DNA from: Sarcocystis neurona
Lineage: Eukaryota; Apicomplexa; Conoidasida; Eucoccidiorida; Sarcocystidae
DNA: 64,000 nucleotides
Reading direction: 5' to 3'
Assembly (NCBI GenBank): GCA_000727475.1
Contig: KL647288.1
Coordinates: 8,335,414-8,399,413 of the forward strand
Below are positions 11,827-26,349 of this stretch, one piece after another. The translations under genes were made by a program, and so were the position numbers. Under the pieces are notes generated by a model that saw only the letters and a list, made by a program, of their open reading frames with translations, searched no databases and had not been told where the DNA came from. Position 1 is the stretch's first letter, and each line of letters begins with the position of its first letter.

Positions 11827-14800
11827 AGGTGTACACTCTGAAGGTAGTGAAGACTTGCGAATGCACAGCATGTACCCGGAAATATGTGTCCCACTTTGCA
11901 TATAACCTGCCATGGCAAGCTTTTTGTGGAAGGCCGTAAAAGAGCGAAATCAAATGTTGGCTCTGGTCAAGAGGCGGAGTGCAGAGATCCTCACGCAGAG
12001 CAGTAGTCACTTTGTCCGTGTGCAACTTGACAAAGTGTGTTGCGTGTTGCGAGGCAGTGAAATAGAAGGACACACAATGTGATACCACCCGTGATTCTGT
12101 TCTCACAGCACACGAAGTCAGCGACGCCCGCGTATATCTACGTACCTGTTGAGCAACTGCTTCGCACCCTTGGAGGCGTAAAATGAATCGCAAGACGGCC
12201 GCGAGCGTCTGCGGGCCTTCATACGCGGAGAGTCGCATTCGTCCTCCTGTTTCTCCATGCAAGCTTCGCAGTGGCAGCGGTCATCAAGCTCGGGCCTGAG
12301 GCACTCGTCGTGGCCACATTTGGCGCAGTGCGGGCGAGGAAGTGCGGGCGCTGCCTCCACGCTCGGATCTCGCCTGCGGCGGTTTTTCAAGCCGCATGAT
12401 GCACCCGGAGCTCTGGCCGTGGAGCACGTTTTAAGAACCCTACACACCCCTCACCGGAGCAAGACAAAGAGAAGCTGTGCATAATTGGACAGGTTGACAA
12501 CGCCGTCCCGTTAGGCATCCCACATGTACCACTGGCGGTTCATACACTTGTACACACCCACTCGTGCGTTGACGCAGATGCCGGTCCACGGCAACGCCAA
12601 AAGAGAGGACACCTGCATTGTGACAGCGCTTGTGTCCTCTCACGCGGTCGTAGTATTTGTCAAGGAAGTTACGTTTAGCAACGTGAGCAGTTTACGTGGT
12701 GGCCATTTTTTCCAGGACAGGCTTGGACGCTTGCTTGGCCAGATTCTCACGGGATGCGCGGGATACCAGTTTCGCAACTGGCTTTTCTTTTGAATCCTCG
12801 GCCACCTGCTTTCGTTGACCTGGAAGTGTCATTGGGGGACACAAAAGAGGTTCGTTATCATTGGAGGAAGGCGCAGGCGCCACTACACTTGGTTTCTTCG
12901 ACGGTGGGCGCAAAAGAAGCTTCTTGTGCGTTGTCCCCTTTGCCTCCGCTCCTGCGCCTTGACGCACTGGGAGGGCAGCTGCTTGCTGCTCAAAAACATG
13001 CTTCATACACTTAGAAGCGTAGAACGTCGCACAGGACGGCTTAGACGCCCGGCGCGTCTTCATTCTTGGTGAGTCGCATTCTTCAGAATTATCTTCGAGG
13101 CAAGCGTCGCAGTGACATCTATCGTCCAACCACGGGCGCAGACACTCCGAGGCCCCACACATCTCGCAGTGAGGTCGTGGGCGCTGCGGCGGAGACTCAA
13201 TGCTTGGGTCTCTTCTGTGACGACTCCCTGAACGAGCGCGCGATCCTGTCTGAGGTCTGGACTGAGCTCGCGCTATTCTGCGAGGAGAACGCATAAATAC
13301 GGTTTAGAGAATCTGCTGCAGCAACGTAGCAGCAGCGGTAGGAGATTACGCGCATGTGAAGAAACAACACGAACACAGTTATCTGTTCAGCCGCATAATG
13401 CTACAGTAGGCAATGTCAGAATTGCTTACCCTGGCAGTGTGATCTGAATCTTCTCTTTTGCTGACGTTGTGGGTCCATCTTTGGTCTTGTCCGCACCGAA
13501 ATTTTTCGATGGTTCACGTTCCGGTTGGTTCGCACTTTGAGGCCCCTCACGGGAAGGAAGCTTCGCTTCTGTTATTGCCTTCGCTGTAAGTTTTTTCGCT
13601 GCGCGTACTCCTCCGGTTTTAGGCGCCTCGGTTTTTGGAGTGAGGGGCTTGGGGATGGGAGGAAATTTGTCTTTCAGGCATCTCGAAGCATAAAACGAGG
13701 CGCACGAAGGATGCGTCGTTCGACGCGTCTTCATTCTAGGCGAATCGCAATCGTGAGCCTCAATACCTAGGCAAGCATTGCAGTGACACCTATCGTCTAG
13801 TGCTGGACGCAGGCACTCTGAGGCGCCACACATTTCACAGTGGGGACGCGGAAGGGCAGGTGGTGATTCAAATCCAGCCCTTCTGCGACAGCTCCGAGAC
13901 CGCCTGCTAGATCCGGTTTTATGGATCGTAGAGCTCTTAAAGTCCCTACATTCCACAGTAACCCACAACGACGTTTGAGTTGATTATTGCTGCGAGGGAC
14001 ACGGAGTTTACTGCCACTTTCCCTTACAAGGTGCGCTGCACTGCTGCTTGACGATTCAACTACCGCTTGGTGGGCGTCAGGCAGGCCTGACTTGTCTGAT
14101 GGGAAACTGGAAGCCGAGTTGCGCTTGCCGCCACACACCTCCTAAACAAAGGTTTGTTGTTGTCACTTCACACTGGTGCCTATGTTTCAACTAAAAGCTC
14201 CTTGAGAAGCGTGCACTTACGATGAGGCAGTCGTTGACATGGTTGCGCCGCTGGAGGCCGAACGCTTGCTGGAGAATCTTCCAAGCTGTTTTCCCAAAGC
14301 GTCCTTCACTTTTGAAGATTCCTTCGAGAGTTTTGCAGCTGAAAACGGTGTCACTGTGCTCGCGTTATCCGAGAGCGATTTCGACATTTTCGGCTGTGCA
14401 CTGGGACTTCGTTTCATCTCCTTGGACGCAGTAGCGGTGGACGACTTAAAGACATCACTCGCTGGTGCAGGTTTCTCGTTCGACTTTATGGGTAGGGAAA
14501 CGGCTCCCGAGGCAAAACCCTTGCGACATGATATTCCGCTTCTGCAACGTGTGAGGTCCTTCTTCTTGGATGCATCCTCTGCCCTGCAGAAGTAGTGTTT
14601 CAAAGCAGCTTTTCAAACAGCTGAATAGTGCAGTTGCGTGGCGTATTACGCTTTTCAAAACAGTGTCCACCGTACGCCCAATGAGGCGCTTCATATATCA
14701 CTTTGTTAGCTTTATCAGCTTGACGCTATCCGCGGAATCCAACAGCTGAGTAAAGCTACTTCTGCCCGCAAACTCTTAGCTGCGAGTACTTACCCATCGT

Positions 14801-15180
14801 TCTTTTTCGAAAGCTGCATGCTCAGCGGGGAAGTGCTACTGCTTTGTTTGAGCGCTGGCGTTTGCGTATTTTGTTTTGCAAGTTCGAATTTGTTCTTGTA
14901 GCATTTGGAGGCGAAAAACGTTGCGCACGACGGTTTCGTGGCTCGACGAGCTTTCATGCGAGGAGAATCACACTCGTCCCCGTTAATTTCTAGACAGGCG
15001 TTGCAGTGGCATCTGTCGTCTAACCAAGGCCTCAAACACTCTGAAGCCCCGCACATTTCGCAGTGAGGACGAGGCAGCGCTGGCGTTTCCTCTGTGGCGG
15101 CCCTGTTCTTCCGCTTCGCTGACTCCGAAGCGGGACGCGGGCGCTTTCCTGTCGAACTTTCTTTGGAATTCATCATTGCG
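11789..15180 (-). CDS. Modular cysteine-rich protein: four copies of an eight-Cys module, one per exon
   Basis: Exons on the minus strand: 15180-14794 (coding from ATG 15176 or 15173), 14583-14221, 13945-13430, 13277-12696, 12439-12146 and a probable last exon 11837-11789. Every intron is phase 2, and the joined frame is 728 aa. Exons 1, 3, 4 and 5 each encode one module: PRPHC-x2-CG-x2-ECLRP, then LDDRCHC-x-AC, a Cys-Asp about ten residues on, SPRMK-x-RR and PSC near an F(Y/F)AS motif. That is eight cysteines plus a histidine, probably zinc-binding. Exon 2 has no module and is Ser/Lys-rich; the linkers between modules are also basic and low in complexity. The function is unknown; a nuclear or nucleic-acid-associated scaffold is only a guess. 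If the donor at 12145 is not used, the frame stops at 12118 instead. Confidence 0.7.
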
Positions 15181-17074
15181 CTGCACCCGTATACCAGAAA
15201 AGAAGCGTTCACCAAGTGAGAACAGGCAGGACGGAATGACACTGGTATTTCAGTGCTTTTCGATATCGATGTCTTATTCAGACGTGCGGGGAAAAAAGCG
15301 TGCTTACAGCTCTATACATTCCAACGTGCTCATAGGGGTCACCGGCTTCACGGCTCTCAAGGCGTGGCGCAGGGCAGTTATTTGTGACTCTTTGCCTGGT
15401 CTGCTCATTATTAGGGAAGAGACTCACTGACGGACGTGCGCTTCTGCGGTGGCGAAGGCCAGATTTACCCACGCAATCACGTTAGATCGACACAGAAGCA
15501 GGGCTCCCCAAGCCTCTGCTGCACCGGCATCCACGATTGACGGTGAACGCTTGGTATATTCAACCGAAGATGCAGCAGGACATGCGTCAACTAACAGTTA
15601 CAACAGTGCATTGATAAACAGAAACGCGAAACACCGGCCTACATACAGGTGTAAAACGGCGCTTTCTACAGTGGTCCAGCTTTGCGCTTAGAAGCGTCAC
15701 AAGTGGCTCTGACCAGCGTAGAAGTAAATCGTTGGTGCCTCAAACGCCGCTTGATCTTGGTTTCAAAGCCACTACCAGAACCGATGTGTGGGGCGCCACC
15801 TCTGCGCCGCGGGCTTGTTACCTGCTGCGCTGCGCTGGAAACTGCCAGAATGGGTACGTTTCCTGCGAAAAGGCATTCGCTCCAGGTACCTACACCCGCA
15901 GGCGTCATAAGATGTGTCCTGTGTACGTGTGAGTACCACTCGTGCAGGGCTTGTAACACTATTTGAATTAATTGTTCGGAGCCGCACCCACGGACAACTG
16001 AGTTGCGCGTGTTTTGCTACTTGCGTCTGCTCCATGGAGGTATTCCTTCTGTGTAGCTGCTCTTTGATAGCTTGAGGACCTGTTTGAACTCCTCTGTAGA
16101 ACATGGCGTTGGCCACCGTGGCTAATACGGAGACGCGGACTTGCGCGTGAACAACCTGTCGAACCGAGTTCAAAGGAACGCACAAAACACGGCATCCTGT
16201 AGCGCAGAAGACGCGACCTACAACGTGCTCGCACGTTGTCCCTGTCGGGGTTTGCTCAGCGGAAACAGAGCCATGGGTGAGCTTGCTGTGATCCCTATTT
16301 CGCTGTTTGTTTATAAAAAAAAAAAGCACAGTATGCACTTCAGGAAGTAGTATATCGAATGGAAATGGCCCACGATTCCAGCCCTACGGAGTTCTGGAGC
16401 ACAAGCTCTACACATACACCTTACCTGACGACGAATAGCAAGCTTCGGCTGGACACTTGTAGTTACACCGATGCGCAGCGCAGTAACCTTAGTGCTCAAA
16501 ACAATTGCCCTGACGGTTATGGAATATACAACATATGCTCTCAATAGCTGTGTGGCCAAAGACCGTACACTGACTGCGCATCAGTTCACTGATATCGCTA
16601 CCGTCACGTTACCACCACACCACCAGCGTTACCTCATGACCCTTCCAGAGAACGACGAACAAGAGGCCTGGGGTGTCTGCTACGCCTTTTATAGGGAATG
16701 TGGGCGTCCCCTTTTGGTAGGGATGACTTTTAGGTCTCTCGAGTGGTCTACGTCTACGCCAGTTTCGCTCCAAAAGTGCACTCCCTACCGCACCCCGTAC
16801 GCCCTTACGTGCAGATACCCCTTTGAGCGGAACACCATGTGTATTCAGGCAATATGGGATCGGCTTTGAGACAACCAAATCGAAAATTCTGGCTGCAACT
16901 TGCTGTGATTGTCACGGTGAAATTGCTTCGTACCACCTGATTCGGAGGCTGACGTCTGTTTTAACGGCTTTCGTTACACAAGTGCGCCCACTGCACAACA
17001 TCATACCGTGTTTCTCGCCAGTGCGGAATCGTCACATGATCTTCCGAGTGTGTCCCACCACATGTGCTACCACC

Positions 17075-17250
17075 GAAGATGCCCTGATTCACTAATGTCG
17101 CTCAGGCAGTCACAACGTCGCGGAAATTATTCACTACCACACTTGGGTGTCACACCAGAAGTCCTACGATTGTTGAAGACACCCTGATTCACTGATGTCG
17201 CAGAGTCAGTCACATCGTCGAGGAGGTTATTCACTACAACAATTGGGTGT
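17075..17250. repeat. Two-copy tandem repeat, period 100 bp
   Basis: The segment from GAAGAT at 17075 to TTGGGTGT at 17150 recurs from GAAGAC at 17175 to TTGGGTGT at 17250, with about a dozen differences. It is a diverged local duplication in noncoding DNA about 0.75 kb past the stop codon of the helicase gene. Confidence 0.8.
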
Positions 17251-17643
17251 ACTATACGGAGGAATCCACGCGCTGCGGCTGAACAACAGCTCCGAAACCC
17301 CCTAAGTCATACGGCGGTGCACCACACGTGCGGCTGTTTCTACCGAGTGACCCAATGTCAAGTCTATGGCACGACGCCACGCGGTCATACGCAGCACGGC
17401 AGATGCAGGCCTGCAAAACATTCTTGTTGAGATACACGAGGGGAGTTTTTTTCTTGGACCATCTTGAGCTCAAACTCCTCCTCCCATTGTCCGACCAAAC
17501 ATACCTTTCTACTCTCCTGTTTCACGCGCGAATTCACGTTTGTGCTTCCGCATCTTCAACAAACTTTGTCTCTCAAAACCGGCGATAAACCGCCACGCAG
17601 CCTTGCCCTCTAAAAGCTACTGTAAGCACGACTCCCCAACTCG

Positions 17644-17667
17644 TACACACACACATACACACACACC
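17644..17667. repeat. Short (CA)n tract
   Basis: ACAC dinucleotide run with one T interruption, in the presumed 3' flank of the helicase gene. Confidence 0.75.
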
Positions 17668-17996
17668 GCGAAGCCATACAGCTGCTTGCAATATGCAACA
17701 GGTGCATACACTAGTAGACAATTATACGTGACACGTTCACCCATCGTACACAGAATGTAAAGTTTCCACACCCAACCCCACTGCGCATCAACCTTCTTTC
17801 GTCGTTGCCACCGATTACGACCGACGACGCATACGGCTTCTCACGACATCCGTGACACAAGTCAGCAACTGCCTGTCCCCCTTAATGGCCTCATTATCGT
17901 ACTTGTGTTACGAGCCAGCTGAGTCACGTGCATGCCGTACGTGAGAGTATAACCGGACCACTGCCCTTCATGCCCTCCGCGTAAGCACAAGGCTCT

Positions 17997-21425
<3,429 letters not shown>

Positions 21426-21940
21426 GACGACGGACACGGGCGAAGAGGGCTAAAAGACAGAGGAGCGCAGGGTATAGGAGGGTAGCACGAATGCACGAAG
21501 ACCTACAGAGAACGGTCGAAGCAGAGCACCATCTGAAAAAAGACCTAACAGCACGTACAGTGCAGAACTTCTGCGCGACTCTACTTAACAAAAGAGTGCG
21601 CTTCACGCGGTCGTCCACTATAGTAAAAGGACAGCCGGAACGCAAATTGGGAGTATGACGCTGATGTTGGTACTTCTGGTAAGAGACGATGACGCCACAG
21701 GGGGGAAGAATGCGAAAGCGACACTAGGAAGACTGGATACGCTTTCCTCAAGCGCAGCAGCAGTACGATGAAAAAGAAGAAAACAAGCAGATTGAGAATT
21801 GCGGAAAAGAAACCAGCATGAACCTCTACCTTTATATGCATTCAGCAGAACACCAGACGGCAACACCAACCCACGCGCGCGCAGGTCCTTATCGGAGACG
21901 TGGGGAACAGTAAGAAGTATAAGAGAAGAGGTGGCGCCGG

Positions 21941-22235
21941 TACTGCTGCTGTTGCTGTCAGCTCTGCTGCCGTTCCTGTACCGGTTCACTACTGCTGCTG
22001 TCAGCTATGCTGCTGTTGCTGTACTGCTCTGCTGCTGCTACCGCTCGCCGCTACTGCACCACCGCTTCTGCTGCTGTTGTTACCGCTTCTGCTGCTACCG
22101 TGGTTGCTGTAGCTGGTACGCTGCGCTACTGCTGCTGGTGTTGCCGCTTCTCCTCGTGCTGCTGTTGCAACTGCCTGTTTCGCCTGCTTGTGCTCGTGCT
22201 GCTTTGGTGTCGCTGTTACGGCTGCTGCTCCTACT
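21941..22235. repeat. CTG/CAG-rich low-complexity block
   Basis: Imperfect runs of CTG, TGC and GCT triplets broken by ACC/CGC. On the helicase sense strand they read CAG. The block lies about 0.5-0.8 kb upstream of the helicase start, so it could be leader or 5' intron, or simply intergenic. Confidence 0.7.
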
Positions 22236-23798
22236 GCAACAGAATATTTCTGGTACAGCCTCGGTGCACGCCGGTAAAGCAACACAGGCATCTTAGCAAC
22301 GAATCGTCGAAAACAACAGAAAGAGAGGGGGGAAAAACGGCCCGAGAACGCCAGACTTCACACAGAACGCAGCGGCAAGTACAGCCTACGAGCAGCAGAA
22401 AAGTACCAAGCAAATCCATGGACTACATTCATGTAGTAGTAGCACGAAGGGTAGGGCGACGGTGGTACGACAGGCGGTGGTAGTCGTCATCACACGACTA
22501 CTGCGTCCAACACAAGAGACCAGTGATAGTAACGAAGATAAAGTATTGTTGTCCGAGTACTAATTCCGGAGTAGTTCAGCACTAAAACTACTAGTACCAG
22601 CAGTGGTACTAGAAGTAACGACAGTAGTAGTTGGTGCCGTCGGAGAAGGAGCATTCGTCAGCCCGCCGGCCTCACAGGAGGATCACGCAGTACCGGCACC
22701 ACAGCAGCAGGAGCTGCAACAGGAGGAGCGGCGGCAGGGTAGAGCGACGGCGGCAGCCCGAGCAACATAAGCAACTTCGAGATAAGGCAGCAACACAACG
22801 TCGGATAGACCGGGCACGTGCCAATAAAGAACTACTTTGTCCCAACGGCCAGCAGAGAGGAAACACTCGAACAGAGGCACCTCCGACTCGATCTGTGTGT
22901 GCGACGGGGTTTACAACGTCCCCCTGAAAGCAGACTGCGTCTGCTTTCAGAAGGGTATGGGGGGCAGCATTTCTGTCGCGTACCTGCCCGTCCTGGAACA
23001 CAACTGACGGTCAGGTAAACTACGCACCACTACACCGTACTTTTAAGTCATGAACGGTTGCCGTGCGGCAAGCAGTCACGAAGTACTTGGAGACTCTGCT
23101 GTGGCTGACTGACTGTGATGTAGTGGTGGCGCGGTATGAAGTGAGCAACGGAGTACTGTGCTCCCGTTGTTGGAGTCCGAGTGTCTGCATCAGCCTAGTG
23201 ACGGTGCTACGTGTTTTTTGTCTAGGGTGCCATCTACTGCTGCTGCGCACTCGTATGATACCAGCAGGACTGAGGGACGTCGCCTGCACATCTTTCGCGT
23301 CAGAAGCGCCCACCCAGCTCCTGCAGTGGTGTTGTCTGCAGCTGTCGGGGTGTGGTTCAATTCTAGACCCGTCGAAGGATGCCACAGGGTGTATCGTGTT
23401 AGGGTATGTCGTCTATCAATCTCTGTTGCATCTGGCACATTCCCGCCCCTATTGGTATGGCATCAGTGAGCGGGTCGTACTTGTACGGGATTCAACATCC
23501 GTGCACGGAATTCCTTACAGATTTAGTCACACGATGTACACATATGCAGTCTCCGGGTGCAGAACTAGCCGCAGTGTAGCGCTCGTGCTGGGTCGCTGCG
23601 TTGAGAGGTAACTGCGTTGCCGTCGGTGTAGCATCACACGGGGTACGTGTAAGAAGTATCCTGGTTCAGATATAGCTCGATTGTGGCCCTCTCGGTGCGT
23701 CACTGCTTTGACAATAAACTTCGTTGCCGTCGTCGTAGTCGAGTCCACAGCTTTAGAATGAAAATGGACCGCTTATAGAGTGTTCCCATGTACGAACA

Positions 23799-24010
23799 GA
23801 ACTGACAGGACGCCGCGGGCCCGCCGGGGGACGCTGGATTCCAGTTTAAAAGAACTGACAGTATTCCGAAAGGAGGCTGGAGGACGCTGCATTCCAGTGT
23901 ATGCAAAGAACTGACAGTACGCCGCAAGCCAGCCGGATGCCGCTGGATTTCCGTGTACCGAGAGAATTATCACTATCCCTCAAGCCAGCCAGGGGATGCT
24001 GTATGTGTAG
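23799..24010. repeat. Minisatellite, about four units of 53-56 bp
   Basis: The anchor GAACTGACAG starts at 23799, 23852 and 23908, and a decayed copy (GAATTATCAC) starts at 23964. Each is followed by a GCCG/CCAG-rich core and GCTGGATTCC-like ends. Confidence 0.8.
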
Positions 24011-26349
24011 CACGGGCCGCCTGCGCAAGTGTTGTTGCCGGAGTGACAGAGGTGGTGGGCTTGTGGAGAGTCACTTAAACTATTGGCAGGTGATGTTGAC
24101 GGCGCCCATATCAAAGCAAACAAGGAGAACTTACCTGCTGTAGAGCTACTAATCGATCGATGCACATCCGTCTACTGAATCTCTTTCACCACGAAGCAGT
24201 GTTCCACCTTTGGCAGACGTCCGCACACCGTGGTCACATGTGAGGGGGCGCCGACTGGCCGCATGACCACCGACTAAAAAATTCGTGACCGCTTCTGATT
24301 GTAGCGTTGTCGTTGTTGTCGTCCTCGTACAACAGCAGTACTTACTACAGCAGCTGCCACGCAAAGTGCTCTTGAAACACGACTGTCGCTGCATCGACAA
24401 ATTTGCTCTTAGCTGCACCGTGAAGAGCTGGCAGGGTGGCGAATTTTGAGCGACGGTTGTGTCACCAATTTCGTTTTGTTCCGGCCAAAGTAGGCTTGCA
24501 ACAATGAACTTACTTGCAAAGTACTGATCACATCAGGTCTGCGTGCAGGCAAAGCCGCAGAGCTGGAGACACTGTGATACGGCATTGCTACAGCCGGCAC
24601 ATGCCCCTCACACAATGTCGGATCACGCATATGTACTCCATAGACCCTTCTTCCAGAGTCGGGAAACAAGGCGTGAAAAACGTGATCAACAACTCTGCTC
24701 CGGGTACGAACCAGGTGTAGACCACGCTAAGTTTCGCACAACCTGTTGATTCTCAAGATGGAAAGTATGCATGCAGGTAGAAGCCTATGGCAGAGGCGAC
24801 GCCTCCTACCATTAGTAGTTGTGCGCCCACATCTGGGCGCAAGGACTGGATGGCTTGATTCAGTTCAAAGATGTACAGGACATACGGCTGGTGACAAAGA
24901 CAGCTTCTGATCTACTCATGAACTGAACAGGAATTTCCCGCCTGTGCTGTTGCGCAAATTGGTACCCAGCAACTGCCCGGGAGACAAATTCAGACAGGAC
25001 GAGTAACTCTGTCCTGTACAAGAAGCAGGAACACAGCGTCAGCCTTTCTAGTCCCTTCAGTGTTTTCGCAGTTGCCCAGTGGCCTCGACCACCGCTCCTA
25101 TGGCTACCACTACATCGACGTTACTAATGGTAGTAGTAGTATCACTGCTGCTAATGACAGTGTTGCTATTGCTGTCCTCACGATCCTCTACACGTTGTTT
25201 TATCGTGTTACGGCACGCGCACTGCGCGAGGTGGTCCGGTGAGCTTTCAGCAGATTTCCGATGTGCGGTTCTGTAACCGTCCTTGGCGCTAATTTGGTCA
25301 GTTTTGCTTTATTGACTCCCCTACTATCGCACGTACGTATACGCTCCACCTCCACGCCGAGGTACCCAAACGAACATGCCTGTACAGGTGCTAACGGGCA
25401 GCTGTAGTACTTGGAGCCACACCGCAATGGTTTGTGACCGATTTGGCGTTCCGGTGCCCACCGTTGCAAAAATCAGAGCTCATCAGCTCCTCGAAACTGA
25501 ATACCCTGCAACATCGCTACGTAACGTAAGAACACGGTCTCACTCACCGGAATAACGCGTAAGATTTTTCTGCGCTCATCTCGACATCTTTTCACCGCCT
25601 CGTGGGCTGCCAGTCACCGCAGCGACTTTCGCGAAACACGCCAGGGAACTGGAGACAGCAGCTTCACGAACGCGAGGTGAAGCGCGGTTTGACTTGGCCG
25701 CGGCCCTCCCACGTTGAATTAAATTGAATGTCGTGTGGCTTCCACTCAGGAACACTGACAACGTTGCGAGGTGCACAGGCACCGCCGGATTTCCGGTATT
25801 GCAGAAGCCATCTGACACAAGGCTTCCGTCCTTGACAACTCACAGAGAGCTACCCACATCTCTGCGTTAAAAAGAGCAATAACACGAATACCGCAAAGGC
25901 CGTCAGTACAATGCGGGCCGGAGACACATGGTATGACGACAAAAGAGCGTGTTACCGAAGGTGAAAAAGGATGCCATTCCAGCAGTGGACGACTTGCGAA
26001 TTGCTAACTACCAGCCAGTATAAAACTGCTCAATTTCCTTATGCTGCTGCTCGCCATTTGCCAACACAGTTGCAGGCGCCGCGCGTGCACCCTGTACAGT
26101 TTCATCTGCTCTCTCCCCATACTCGCAGAACCGGCACGGCAAGTAGTGAAGGAAGGAATGAGCACGGAATTTTGACCAGCGCGTTGTCCCTGGACATGGC
26201 CAGAAGGACTGTTCAACTGGACGTATGCGTAGGTTCACGCACTCCCCACGGCAGACACACTCGCCAGCGATGCTCGCTGGTACACTGTTTGTGTCAGTGC
26301 ATATCTAAGTGTATACATTCGTAGGCTTATGTACACATGTTTGAAGCAA

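Larger units (their letters stand above)
15181..17996. other. Spacer with unassigned open frames
   Basis: A minus-strand frame at 15772-16338 (188 codons) and a plus-strand frame at 16471-16869 (132 codons, hydrophobic start) are the longest. Neither has a recognisable domain, and the splice context is weak. A run of 11 A occurs near 16315. The 100-bp-period duplication at 17075-17250 is listed separately. Confidence 0.35.
21426..26349. other. Repeat-rich gene-poor stretch
   Basis: Holds the upstream flank of the helicase gene, the CTG-rich block and the 56-bp minisatellite listed separately. The longest frame is 182 codons (23063-23611, plus), with no recognisable domain or clear splice context. 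I assign no gene. Confidence 0.4.

Noticed and set aside
21941..22235. Triplet runs as a CRISPR array or coding poly-Leu/Ala exon
   Set aside because: There are no spaced identical repeats, and none of the frames has splice support; it is simple-sequence DNA.
23063..23611. 182-codon plus-strand frame
   Set aside because: No domain, odd Cys/Leu/Val composition, repeats nearby and no supporting splice sites.
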